From Sedimentisphaerales bacterium (GTDB lineage Bacteria; Planctomycetota; Phycisphaerae; Sedimentisphaerales; SG8-4), in NCBI GenBank assembly GCA_016928975.1, contig JAFGJR010000076.1, positions 1 through 23,572 of the forward strand: 23,572 nt of DNA, given 5' to 3'. Shown one piece after another: positions 16,701-22,935 of this stretch. The position numbers and the translations under genes were made by a program. Each line of letters begins with the position of its first letter. The stretch's first letter is position 1. The notes under the pieces are model-generated. The model was given only the letters and a program-made list of their open reading frames with translations. It was not told the DNA's origin and ran no database searches.

Positions 16701-17070
16701 CATCCTTGCCACCGGAACCATATTTGGCAGGATCATGCTCTGGGACGCCGAATGCGGCGCCTTCCTCCGCGAGTTGGTGGGGCACAAACAAGCTGTCGGG
16801 GGGCTGGCATTCTCGCCGGATGGGAGGACCCTGGCCTCATCGAACGACGATCAGACGGTCAAGCTCTGGCACGTGCCTACCGGGCGGGAATTGCTGACCT
16901 TCCACATGCCCTTCCGGATGCATCAAGTGGCATTCTCTCCAGATGGGAGGACGTTGATAGGGGTCAGCGACGGTCGTGAGTTGACGGTTTGGCGAGTGCC
17001 TTCCTTGGAGGAGATTGCCGTGGTTGAGTCTGAACGGGGAGGCGGCATGAGCCCGCAGGCTACACCTTAA
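13702..17070 (+). CDS. Transmembrane Ser/Thr protein kinase with WD40 repeat sensor domain
   Basis: The 1122-residue protein starts at GTG 13702, 7 nt after GGAG. Kinase domain, residues about 38-345: glycine loop GEGGYG (44-49), ATP lysine K67 in VALKVIKPG, catalytic HRDIKPSN with D160, DFG with D181, and GTPEYMSPEQ activation segment. All catalytic residues are intact. A single membrane segment follows (about 356-380), then an Ala/Glu-rich coiled coil (about 382-435) and the linker LYAADMKATEQLL...GWEWRYLW, a signature of planctomycete and verrucomicrobial kinase/WD40 fusions. The remainder (about 487-1115) holds 14 recognisable WD40 repeats (FSPDGxxLA...VxLWD), enough for two seven-bladed propellers. 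The cytoplasmic kinase is predicted to phosphorylate Ser/Thr in response to ligands of the external propellers; partners are unknown. It appears monocistronic. Confidence 0.94.
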   Translation: MTDGNAREKEQPEGDESVPTVGYGPGAEGPGSQIGPYKLLRILGEGGYGIVYLAEQQEPVKRRVALKVIKPGMDTKQVIARFEAERQALALLDHPNIAHVFHAGATDAARPYFAMEYVKGVPITEHCDRYKLTIEERLKLFLAVCEAVQHAHQKAIIHRDIKPSNILVAYEGEQAVPMIIDFGVAKALTQSLTERTLVTEQAQMIGTPEYMSPEQAEMTSQDIDTRTDIYSLGVLLYELLTGTLPFDSQTLREGGPEGMRRMIREQDPQTPSARLSTIERDESVSLALHRGADVRAWGHRLHGELDWITLKAMDKDRTRRYQTAHALAEDIQRYLNQEPVLAGPPDALYKLRKLIRRNRVVFASAAAVAAILIVATVVSVWQMVRANQAAEQQRIVSGQLTLEKERAVAAEEAAKLARDQAEVSEKDARVNLYAADMKATEQLLGDGNLGAARQLLRAYLDMAPNDDIRGWEWRYLWQKAQGDQEKRLASHKDIVLSVAFSPNGEMLASGGEDQAVIVRDKDGKILLRQAADSKIISVSFSKDGRYLAAATGRGSVLIWDAASLQLSTRFPGPAYCGAFAAFSPTDTLLAIGYGTGRIGLWDYGAAAAMAWLGPAPENDAQDPNLYKTDHADCALAFSSEGKYLAICAMGTRRYDVWDVESRTRIATLADANGIPFNAGWQYARFIPGTTELFISNMNWDMRRTLWDFKTNRVTCPVSGTPSSKITHTAFSSDGTLMVTGGQDHSVRLWDVSARPFREMAPLWGHRGEIRAVALSPDGKRIASAGFDHDVLIWNIERQTGSQTARKRVSRCIPFFSRDGRLAVVAGPGTPEGKTLFYDIERAAFRDVEVPGWPIAFTDGETGIIVWRTLDGSNGLAEWDLSQSRWAWQITSGKAPGAALGYDVCRSRGLAAIGWSDGSVRIEDYCNHTMAKSWKPHDSAIHGIAFSPDGSRILTGESAEILDEHSIAVWSCTDLNDIRPLYYIQGDRRGLHSAVFSPNGRILATGTIFGRIMLWDAECGAFLRELVGHKQAVGGLAFSPDGRTLASSNDDQTVKLWHVPTGRELLTFHMPFRMHQVAFSPDGRTLIGVSDGRELTVWRVPSLEEIAVVESERGGGMSPQATP

Positions 17071-17121
17071 GTCCCAGCTCCAGAGCAGCGGTCCTGTCAC
17101 CCAAACCGTCGAAACGACGTG

Positions 17122-17150
17122 TTGCATAGGTGCTCCGCCGATGCTACACT
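17122..17150 (+). promoter_or_regulatory. Candidate promoter for the monooxygenase/dehydrogenase operon
   Basis: TTGCAT (17122-17127) and TACACT (17145-17150) are separated by 17 nt, and TGC directly before TACACT makes an extended -10. Predicted transcription start is near 17157, ahead of the AAGGAG at 17173-17178. Confidence 0.42.
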
Positions 17151-17184
17151 GCCCACAGAAAGCAGTGTCGGTAAGGAGATAACC

Positions 17185-17505
17185 ATGTTGATCATCCATG
17201 TGCACGTGCATGTCAAGGTGGACCAGGTGGAGGCGTTTCGCGCCGCCAGCGTCGAGAACGCCGAGCAGAGTGTCAAGGAGCCCGGTGTCGCCCGGTTCGA
17301 TGTGATTCAGCAGCAGGACGATCCGACGCGATTCGTGCTGGTGGAAGCCTATCGCACGGCGGATGATCCTGCCAGGCACAAGGAGACACCTCACTACAAG
17401 AAGTGGCGTGACACGGTCGAGAGCATGATGGCCGAGCCGCGAAGCAGCGTGAAATTCACGAACGTGTTCCCGGATGAGCGGGGCTGGGACTACGCCGGCA
17501 CGTAG
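17185..17505 (+). CDS. Antibiotic biosynthesis monooxygenase (ABM) fold protein
   Basis: This is a 106-residue protein from ATG 17185, with a strong AAGGAG 6 nt upstream. The sequence follows the dimeric alpha-beta barrel pattern of PF03992: first strand [17 protein letters not shown], then [38 protein letters not shown], and [18 protein letters not shown] near residues 66-80. Length is usual for LsrG/YgiN-like cofactor-free oxygenases or isomerases, which act on quinone-like or autoinducer molecules. Catalysis in this family needs no metal or flavin. Its stop is 10 nt before the dehydrogenase start, so the two enzymes are likely co-expressed and may act in sequence on one small-molecule pathway, for instance oxidising a substrate then reducing an aldehyde or ketone. 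The substrate is unknown. Confidence 0.88.
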   Translation: MLIIHVHVHVKVDQVEAFRAASVENAEQSVKEPGVARFDVIQQQDDPTRFVLVEAYRTADDPARHKETPHYKKWRDTVESMMAEPRSSVKFTNVFPDERGWDYAGT

Positions 17506-17515
17506 GCAGGTGTAT

Positions 17516-18673
17516 ATGCGATTCGAATTCTCCACGGTCGACAGGATCGTCTTCGGCCCCGGCGCCGCCGATGAGCTCGCTCGGGGAGTCGGTGAATTGG
17601 GGGGTCGTGCATTCGTGCTGGTCGGGAGCAATCCACATCGCCTTGACCGCGTCCTCGATCAACTGGCCTCGGTGGGAACCACGTGCGAGATCTTCCACAT
17701 CACCGGTGAGCCCACGACCGAGATGGCCCAGGCCGCGATCCTCTCGGCTCGACGAGCACGGAGCCACACGGTGATCGCTATCGGAGGCGGAAGCGTCATC
17801 GATGTCGGGAAGGCCGTTGCCGCCATGCTGACGAACGAAGGCGAGTTGCTCGACTACCTCGAAGTCGTCGGTGCGGGCAGACCCTTGCGGGAGAAGCCGG
17901 TCCCGTACGTCGCGGTGCCGACGACGGCGGGAACGGGAGCGGAAGTCACCCGCAATGCGGTCCTGCGCGTGCCACAGCACCGGGTGAAGGTCAGCATGCG
18001 AAGCCGCCTCTTGCTCCCCCAACTGGCCATGATCGATCCGCTCCTGACGCATTCCATGCCGCCGCAATTGACGGCGAGCACGGGTCTGGATGCCTTGACC
18101 CAGCTCATCGAGCCCTTCGTCTCAAACAAAGCCAATCCAGTGACGGACGGCATCTGCCGGGAGGGCCTGTCGCGAGCCGGACGCTCGCTTCGACGCGCCT
18201 TCCGCAACGGCGACGACGCCGAGGCTCGCGAAGACATGGCGGTCGCGAGTCTCTTCAGCGGCCTGGCGCTGGCGAACGCCGCACTCGGCGCCGTGCACGG
18301 TTTCGCCGGGCCCCTGGGAGGCGCGACGGATGCGCCTCACGGCGTCATCTGCGGCAAGCTCCTGCCCTTTGTCATGGAGTTCAACGCGCACGCGTTGCAG
18401 ACCCGCGCTCCGGATTCGCCCACTCTGGCCCGCTTCGATGAGGTCGCGAGAATCCTGACCGGCAAGACCTCGGCAAAGACATCTGACGCTGTCGCCTGGA
18501 TTCAGGAGCTGTGCGCGGAGTTCAGCCTGCCCGGCCTAGGCACATACGGCCTGTCCCCCGCGGACCTGCCCGCCATCGCGGCACAAGCGAAGAAAGCCAG
18601 CAGCATGAAGGGCAATCCCATCGAATTGCACGACGACGAACTCCTCGAGATCTTGGAAGCAGCGATGGCGTGA
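17516..18673 (+). CDS. Iron-containing alcohol dehydrogenase family protein with altered metal ligands
   Basis: This is a 385-residue protein from ATG 17516 (10 nt after the preceding stop, GGCAGG upstream). Family features: N-terminal FGPGAADEL, nucleotide-binding GGGSVIDVGKAVA near residues 85-97, and PTTAGTGAEVT near 138-148. The metal-binding positions correspond to D192, Q196, H261 and H275 with the same spacings as in FucO (D196, H200, H263, H277). Thus one of four ligands is glutamine instead of histidine, and the second histidine of the HGxxH motif is glycine (HGFAG). D, H261 and H275 are kept. Substitution at H200 appears to occur in a recognisable subgroup, so the protein may use another metal, or a different substrate. 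It probably reduces aldehydes or oxidises alcohols with NAD(P)H. It converges on mutS2, with 6 nt between stop codons. Confidence 0.88.
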   Translation: MRFEFSTVDRIVFGPGAADELARGVGELGGRAFVLVGSNPHRLDRVLDQLASVGTTCEIFHITGEPTTEMAQAAILSARRARSHTVIAIGGGSVIDVGKAVAAMLTNEGELLDYLEVVGAGRPLREKPVPYVAVPTTAGTGAEVTRNAVLRVPQHRVKVSMRSRLLLPQLAMIDPLLTHSMPPQLTASTGLDALTQLIEPFVSNKANPVTDGICREGLSRAGRSLRRAFRNGDDAEAREDMAVASLFSGLALANAALGAVHGFAGPLGGATDAPHGVICGKLLPFVMEFNAHALQTRAPDSPTLARFDEVARILTGKTSAKTSDAVAWIQELCAEFSLPGLGTYGLSPADLPAIAAQAKKASSMKGNPIELHDDELLEILEAAMA

Positions 18674-18679
18674 CGACTG

Positions 18680-20779
18680 TCACACCTGCTGGCGCTTGGA
18701 CACTTCCGCGAAGGGGACCTCGACCTGCTTGCTGTCGACGAAGACTTCGACCGTGCCGCGTTTCTTGCGGATGCGTTCGACGATGCCTTCACGCCGGAAG
18801 GGAGTCACGTACACGCTGTCGCCGCGACGCAGGGTCTCGATGAAATCCGAATGGCGCACGGCCAGTGGAGTGCTGGCCGCCAGCTCGGTGACCCTATCGG
18901 CAAGTCCTCGCGCCTTCTGCTGCCAGAGGCTCGGCGCATTCTGCATCTCCGCCGCGAACTCGTCAATCACCCTGCGGATCGAACGCATGGAGTCGTCGAT
19001 TTCCTGGTCCGCCTGCTCCTTGAGCCGCTGGCCCTCTTCTTCCACTCGCTGCAATCTCTCGGCGGCGTCGGACCGCACGGCCTTGGCCTCGTCGAGCAGC
19101 GACTGGGCCTCGGACCGCTTCCGCTCGGAATCCTCGCGCGTGGCCTGGATCTGGTTGATCAGCTCGGATGTGCCGTCGGACTCCTTTTCCAGCAGGGAGC
19201 TCGCCTTACCGATCACGGCCTTGGGCATCCCCAGTCGCTTGGCGATGACCAGCGCGTTGCTGCTCCCCGGCGTTCCGATCATCAGCCGGAACGTGGGTTC
19301 CAAAGTCTCACTGTCAAATTGCACGGAACCATTCTCGGCTCGCGGCGTGCTGTACGCATAGGATTTGAGTTGGCCCAGATGGGTGGTCACGACCATCTTG
19401 GCTCCCTTTTCGAGCAGCTTGTCCAGCACGGCGGTCGCCAGAACCGCCCCCTCGATCGGATCGGTCCCGGCGCCAAGCTCATCCAGAAGGACCAACGTGC
19501 CGTCACTCGTCTCGTTGAGAATCTTGACGACCTGGCGCATGTGGGCGGAGAACGTGCTCAGACTCTGCTGGATGCTCTGCTCATCGCCGATGTCCGCATA
19601 GATTTGCCGGAACACAGACACCTGCGAGCCCGCATGGGCCGGGATGGGCATGCCGCTCTGCGCCATGACGGCCAGCAAGCCGATCGTCTTGAGGACGACG
19701 GTCTTGCCCCCCGTGTTGGGCCCGGTGATCAGCAACAGATCGAAGTCGTCGCCTAAGCGCACATCGATAGGCACGACTTCATCCTTCAACTCGCGCACCT
19801 CGCAGCCTTTTTGCCGGCTGACCAATTGCAGCAGTAAAGGATGTCTCGCCTGGCGAAGATGCAACGATGCCCCGGGACCCAGGTCCGGCGGGTGCATGCC
19901 ATAGGCGATAGCGAATCTCGCCTTCGCGTAGGTCAGGTCGATCAAAGCGAGCATCTTGACGCTGTCGAGAATGCTCTCCTGCTGGTCAAGCACCATCTTC
20001 GTGAGCAGCCACAGGATGCGGCCGACCTCTTTCTTCTCCTCGAAGACCGCGTCCTCCATCTCATTGTTCAGCTCGACCATCTCGTCCGGCTCGACGTACA
20101 GAGTCGCCCCGGTATTGGAGCGATCCAGCACCGTGCCGCGCAAGGCCATGCGGTAATTGGCTTTCAGCGCGACCACCGGCCGGCCGTGACGCAGGAGGAA
20201 ATTGTCGTTCTCCACCGCCCGGCGCATCGAAGGCGACGAGACGATGCTCAGGAATCGACGGTGAATGGTCTCGCTCAACTCCGCCATCTGGCGGCGAATA
20301 TCCTTGAGCTTATCCGAGGCATCATCGCGAACGCGCTTGTCGCCGCCGATGCATCGGGTAATCTCATCCACCGTCGACTGATAGTCGCCGAGCTTCTCGC
20401 CCAGGGCACTCAGGTGGCTGCTCTGCGCCGGCTCCAGGTTCGTCAGGAACAGCCTCAGTCTGCCACTGGCCGCCAGCGTATCGGAAATATCGAGCAACTG
20501 AGCCGGCTCCAGCACCGTCTGCTTCCTGCCGAACTCCTTGAGTACCGGCCGGATGTCGCGCAGGCCGGCCATCGGGACCCGTTCGCCTCGCTCCAGCACC
20601 GCCGTCAGCTCGGTCGTCTCCGCCAGGCGAGCCTTTGCCCAACGCAGATCGACCGACGGATACAAAGCCCTGGCGGCATCCCGGCCCAGATCGCTGGCCG
20701 CAAACGACGCCAGGATGTTCTTCACGTCCTCGAATTCGAGCACTCGCAACGTATGTTCGTCTATTCGTCTGCCTGCCAT
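18680..20779 (-). CDS. mutS2: MutS2 family ATPase lacking the Smr nuclease domain
   Basis: The 699-residue protein from ATG 20779 shows the full MutS2 core. The N-terminal part (about 1-300) has the conserved R-x-x-A-x-x-x-x-Y-P and LRDIRPVLKEFG regions. The ATPase has Walker A GPNTGGKT (353-360) and Walker B LVLLDELGAGTDP (about 429-441), followed by VVTTHLGQLKSYAY. A long coiled coil (about 520-625) and an SH3/KOW-like segment (GDSVYVTPFRREGIVERI) end the protein at SKRQQV. Canonical MutS2 proteins are near 780 residues and finish with an Smr endonuclease domain (GxxHxGxR-type motifs); nothing like that follows, because the stop lies 6 nt from the convergent gene. MutS2 proteins suppress recombination or rescue collided ribosomes; without Smr it should bind but not cut. 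No strong ribosome-binding site is seen. Confidence 0.93.
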   Translation of the reverse strand: MAGRRIDEHTLRVLEFEDVKNILASFAASDLGRDAARALYPSVDLRWAKARLAETTELTAVLERGERVPMAGLRDIRPVLKEFGRKQTVLEPAQLLDISDTLAASGRLRLFLTNLEPAQSSHLSALGEKLGDYQSTVDEITRCIGGDKRVRDDASDKLKDIRRQMAELSETIHRRFLSIVSSPSMRRAVENDNFLLRHGRPVVALKANYRMALRGTVLDRSNTGATLYVEPDEMVELNNEMEDAVFEEKKEVGRILWLLTKMVLDQQESILDSVKMLALIDLTYAKARFAIAYGMHPPDLGPGASLHLRQARHPLLLQLVSRQKGCEVRELKDEVVPIDVRLGDDFDLLLITGPNTGGKTVVLKTIGLLAVMAQSGMPIPAHAGSQVSVFRQIYADIGDEQSIQQSLSTFSAHMRQVVKILNETSDGTLVLLDELGAGTDPIEGAVLATAVLDKLLEKGAKMVVTTHLGQLKSYAYSTPRAENGSVQFDSETLEPTFRLMIGTPGSSNALVIAKRLGMPKAVIGKASSLLEKESDGTSELINQIQATREDSERKRSEAQSLLDEAKAVRSDAAERLQRVEEEGQRLKEQADQEIDDSMRSIRRVIDEFAAEMQNAPSLWQQKARGLADRVTELAASTPLAVRHSDFIETLRRGDSVYVTPFRREGIVERIRKKRGTVEVFVDSKQVEVPFAEVSKRQQV

Positions 20780-20932
20780 CGGCCCCAGTCCCGCAGCCGC
20801 CGGGCCAAAGCCTGCCCCCGACCTGATCGGGGGCCACCCCGCACGCCGCGTATATCAGCCTGTTTCTACAACCATGCTTCTGACGCCATTATACGCCATC
20901 ATCCGCCGCCGTACACAGCCTACATCGCCTGG

Positions 20933-20995
20933 GACGACAGACTGGAGACTGTAGACCGTAGACCGGAGGCTATGGACTCCGGACTCCAGACTATC
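20933..20995. repeat. Heptanucleotide-periodic degenerate repeat, cluster 1
   Basis: Nine consecutive 7-nt units in unbroken phase. Units such as GACTGGA, GACTGTA, GACCGTA and GACTCCG share GAC at positions 1-3 (one unit has GGC). Only one unit departs strongly from the consensus. Confidence 0.8.
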
Positions 20996-21046
20996 TGCCC
21001 CTGCCCCACCGTTCATAGTGACGCCGGAAGAGGCGTTCCTTCTTCT

Positions 21047-21080
21047 CTTCACCGCAGAGGACGCTGAGGCCCGCAGAGGA
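21047..21080. repeat. CGCAGAGG word repeat
   Basis: CCGCAGAGG occurs at 21052-21060 and again at 21071-21079, with CGCTGAGG between (about 21062-21069). Such strings recur in intergenic DNA of many planctomycete and other genomes; here it is adjacent to the heptad clusters but not in 7-nt phase. Confidence 0.45.
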
Positions 21081-21100
21081 ATGCAAATGACGCGTATGTC

Positions 21101-21120
21101 ATTCCAGCGAACGCTGGAAT
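21101..21120. repeat. REP-like palindrome
   Basis: ATTCCAGC and GCTGGAAT form a perfect 8-bp stem around a GAAC loop. The flanking TC...CCAG makes it resemble the widespread REP-type element whose core is CATTCC...GGAATCCAG. Confidence 0.75.
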
Positions 21121-21130
21121 CCAGTTCTTC

Positions 21131-21165
21131 GACTGATAACCGACAACAGACTACCGACTACCGGT
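21131..21165. repeat. Heptanucleotide-periodic degenerate repeat, cluster 2
   Basis: Five 7-nt units in phase (for example AACCGAC, AACAGAC, TACCGAC), each with AC-GAC as the frequent core. The core is the reverse complement of the GTAGTC-type units of cluster 5. Confidence 0.65.
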
Positions 21166-21228
21166 TTCAACCGGCGATGAACGCCGATAAACCCCTTGTA
21201 GACACGGACTTACGTGCCTGCCCCCCTA

Positions 21229-21277
21229 CAATCATCAATCACAAGTCATAGATCATAAATCGCACATCGTGAATCCA
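21229..21277. repeat. Heptanucleotide-periodic degenerate repeat, cluster 3
   Basis: Seven 7-nt units in phase with a different, AT-richer word: units such as CAATCAT, AAGTCAT, AGATCAT and AAATCGC all have TC at positions 4-5 of the heptad. Confidence 0.8.
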
Positions 21278-21288
21278 ACGGGCATTCC

Positions 21289-21344
21289 CTCCAGTCTCCG
21301 GTCTCCAGCCTCCAGTCTTTCTTCCCACTTTTCCATCCACATTC
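21289..21344. repeat. Heptanucleotide-periodic degenerate repeat, cluster 4
   Basis: Four well-conserved units (CTCCAGT, CTCCGGT, CTCCAGC, CTCCAGT; 21289-21316) followed by four decayed pyrimidine-rich units. The order, CTCCAG words then a CTTTCTT-type tract, is echoed in cluster 6. Confidence 0.75.
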
Positions 21345-21419
21345 GCCGCCTGACAGCCGCTATTCATACAGGAGCACGGCGGGACGTGGAGGTGTTTGCG
21401 CGCATTCGGCTGCGCCGAG

Positions 21420-21558
21420 CCAGTAGCCAGCAGTCCGTAGTCTGTAGCGGGTCCGCCATAACTGACTATTGACTACCGATTACCGACAACCGATGGAAGT
21501 AGTCCGTAGTCTGTAGCCGGTCGGCAGTAATCGACTACCGAATACCGACAACCGGACT
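21420..21558. repeat. Heptanucleotide-periodic repeat cluster 5 with 69-bp imperfect duplication and dyads
   Basis: Two successive arrays, 21420-21496 (11 units) and 21496-21558 (9 units). Both contain TCCGTAG then TCTGTAG, and later GACTAC-type and CCGACAA units, in the same order; the shared words are 69 nt apart. Within each array GTAGTC (21437-21442; 21506-21511) can pair with GACTAC (21471-21476; 21533-21538), giving a dyad in each copy. Confidence 0.8.
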
Positions 21559-21593
21559 CCCAATCATCGATTCAACGGCCCCAGCCGGGCCTT

Positions 21594-21642
21594 CGGTCTC
21601 CAGCCTACGGTCTACGGACTGTTTCTTTCCACTTCTCTCTTG
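21594..21642. repeat. Heptanucleotide-periodic degenerate repeat, cluster 6
   Basis: Units CGGTCTC, CAGCCTA, CGGTCTA and CGGACTG (21594-21621) followed by pyrimidine-rich units TTTCTTT, CCACTTC and TCTCTTG. Its layout matches cluster 4, suggesting related origin. Confidence 0.72.
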
Positions 21643-21876
21643 CCCTTACAGGCCGCATCCGCCATGATAGCCGTCTGGTTAGTGTGTGTCAGGACCGGCC
21701 ACATCGAAATGGAGACCTTTTGCCGAAGTGCGATGAATGGGCTGGTTTTCGAGGAATTGAAAGACCCACGTGTGAGCGACTGTGGGATTGTGTGGGAGGC
21801 CACGCAACCGGCAAGGACAAAGGCAATAATTGGTGATGGTCCCGAATGGTGCCCGTAAGGTCGCCGGAAGCGGACA

Positions 21877-21907
21877 AAACCGCGTTTCCGTACCACAAAC
21901 GCGGTTT
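21877..21907. repeat. Strong stem-loop, 11-bp perfect stem
   Basis: AAACCGCGTTT (21877-21887) and AAACGCGGTTT (21897-21907) are exact reverse complements around a 9-nt loop. On the plus strand no T-run follows; on the minus strand only four T's follow. It could be a terminator, a protein-binding site or a dispersed repeat. Confidence 0.7.
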
Positions 21908-22208
21908 CTGAGCGAGAGAATCCGCCTAAGGAACCGCCATTCGTGACTGTTCCCAGTTTACGTGCAGGAGGCACAACACACGAGCGCAGACATGGACCAT
22001 CTGCAGTCAATCGCTCTTCACTCACAGAGTAGGAGCGTGAGGTCCTTGACCACCTTGTGCTTGGTAGCGGGAGATGCGGTTTTTCCGGCAGCGTGGTTGA
22101 CTTGTCCAACGTGTGGCATTATGATGACTGTACGCGGAGGATTCGAACAGGCGATAGTCGGACGTTCGTGCGTTTATGTACAGATCATGACCCAAGGAGT
22201 TGAATCCT

Positions 22209-22481
22209 GTGCCTCCTGTTTCACATCCGTTTAAGAAGGGCGCGATGGTGGTTCTGCTGAACTACAGCGATCATGCTCCGCCGCATGTCCATGTGAAGTA
22301 CCAGGGAGACGTAGGTGAGTATCGTATCGAAATCAAAACGAGGAACTGGATGAGGCCGGGCAAGGAGTTGCCGCCGATGTTACGTAGACTGGTTGAAACG
22401 TGGGTCGAGGCTCACGAGTCTGAGCTCCTTGAGCAGTGGGAAAACGCGCGGCATCATCGCCCTGTTTCCATCGTGGGGTAG
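22209..22481 (+). CDS. DUF4160 family protein
   Basis: This is a 90-residue protein from GTG 22209, 9 nt after AAGGAG (22194-22199). It carries the family signature near residues 23-34, S-DH-x-PPH-x-H-x-KY (SDHAPPHVHVKYQGD), and the C-terminal helix RLVETWVEAHESELLEQWENAR, typical of DUF4160 (PF13711). The His-rich motif suggests a metal- or nucleic-acid-binding role, but function is unproven. It is followed after 3 nt by a DUF2442 gene; such pairs are frequent in accessory regions and are often proposed to be toxin-antitoxin-like modules. The shorter A+T-richer codons here differ from the GC-rich core genes, consistent with transfer. Soluble, cytoplasmic. Confidence 0.85.
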   Translation: MPPVSHPFKKGAMVVLLNYSDHAPPHVHVKYQGDVGEYRIEIKTRNWMRPGKELPPMLRRLVETWVEAHESELLEQWENARHHRPVSIVG

Positions 22482-22484
22482 GTT

Positions 22485-22871
22485 ATGAATTGGCAAGAAT
22501 GGACTGCCGTGGCAGACGATCCGTCTCTGTGGAAGAACCGAGAGGAAAAGGGACTGCTCAAGGCGGAATATGTGGGTGGCTATGTCCTGCGTCTCTGGTT
22601 CGAGGATGAGATGGACGTTTCCATCTATGAACTGGACTTTCGCCCGCTGGTGGTGGAGGACAACCCCGGCGGCGTCTTTGCGCCCTTGAAGGATCGAGAA
22701 CGCTTCAGACAGGTTCGCGGCGACTATGCGTTGATCTGGCCGAATCCGGAAACACACGCATACGATGAACAGGCCATCGATATAGCCCCTGAATGCGTGC
22801 GATTCTTCTGCAAGAAGTATGGCAAGCCGTTGAAAGTCTCCGCAAAAGACAAGGCGGCCATCGGCATCTGA
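22485..22871 (+). CDS. DUF2442 family protein
   Basis: This is a 128-residue protein starting at ATG 22485, 3 nt after the DUF4160 stop, so translation is probably coupled. Residues about 25-115 match the DUF2442 (PF10387) layout: K-A-E-Y-VGGYVLRLWFEDEMDVSIYEL, then FAPLKDRERFRQVRGDYALIWPN and IDIAPECVRFFCK. A roughly 22-residue N-terminal extension (MNWQEWTAVADD...) is longer than in the smallest members. Proteins of this type accompany DUF4160 genes and may act as the partner or antitoxin; the pairing here supports that, without proving it. No membrane segment or signal is seen. Confidence 0.83.
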   Translation: MNWQEWTAVADDPSLWKNREEKGLLKAEYVGGYVLRLWFEDEMDVSIYELDFRPLVVEDNPGGVFAPLKDRERFRQVRGDYALIWPNPETHAYDEQAIDIAPECVRFFCKKYGKPLKVSAKDKAAIGI

Positions 22872-22935
22872 CAGCACGGACCGAAAAGGACTGTGTCTGC
22901 CGTCGGTCAATCTGCCACACGGGAACGGTAAAGAT

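Larger units (their letters stand above)
20780..22208. other. Gene-free repeat-rich block between mutS2 and the accessory patch
   Basis: No protein-coding gene is supported over 1.4 kb: the open frames here are short, overlap repeats, have no recognisable motifs and no matching ribosome-binding site. The block contains several clusters of degenerate 7-nt repeats, a REP-like hairpin, an imperfect 69-bp duplication and an 11-bp stem-loop, listed separately. The segment 21640-21870 and 21910-22190 shows nothing recognisable beyond these. The mutS2 promoter should lie near 20780-20870 on the minus strand but I cannot identify it with confidence. Confidence 0.6.

Noticed and set aside
19841..21067. 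408-codon plus-strand open frame over mutS2 and the heptad cluster 1
   Set aside because: It is mostly antisense to the recognisable MutS2 and continues into repeats; no motif or ribosome-binding site supports it.
20933..21642. CRISPR array
   Set aside because: Units are only 7 nt with no spacers of constant length and no cas genes nearby; this is periodic degenerate DNA instead.
21612..22109. 165-codon minus-strand open frame in the repeat block
   Set aside because: It runs across cluster 6 and the 11-bp hairpin, and the encoded protein is low in helical or domain character, with no start signal. I treat it as spurious.
22136..22155. TTCGAAT-like T-loop sequence on the minus strand
   Set aside because: The neighbouring bases do not form a T stem, and no acceptor, D or anticodon arm can be built around it, so there is no tRNA.
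21962..22234. Plus-strand frame containing CPTCG and CASC cysteine pairs
   Set aside because: The cysteines could suggest a zinc ribbon, but spacing is irregular, it overlaps the well-supported DUF4160 start and has no family resemblance.
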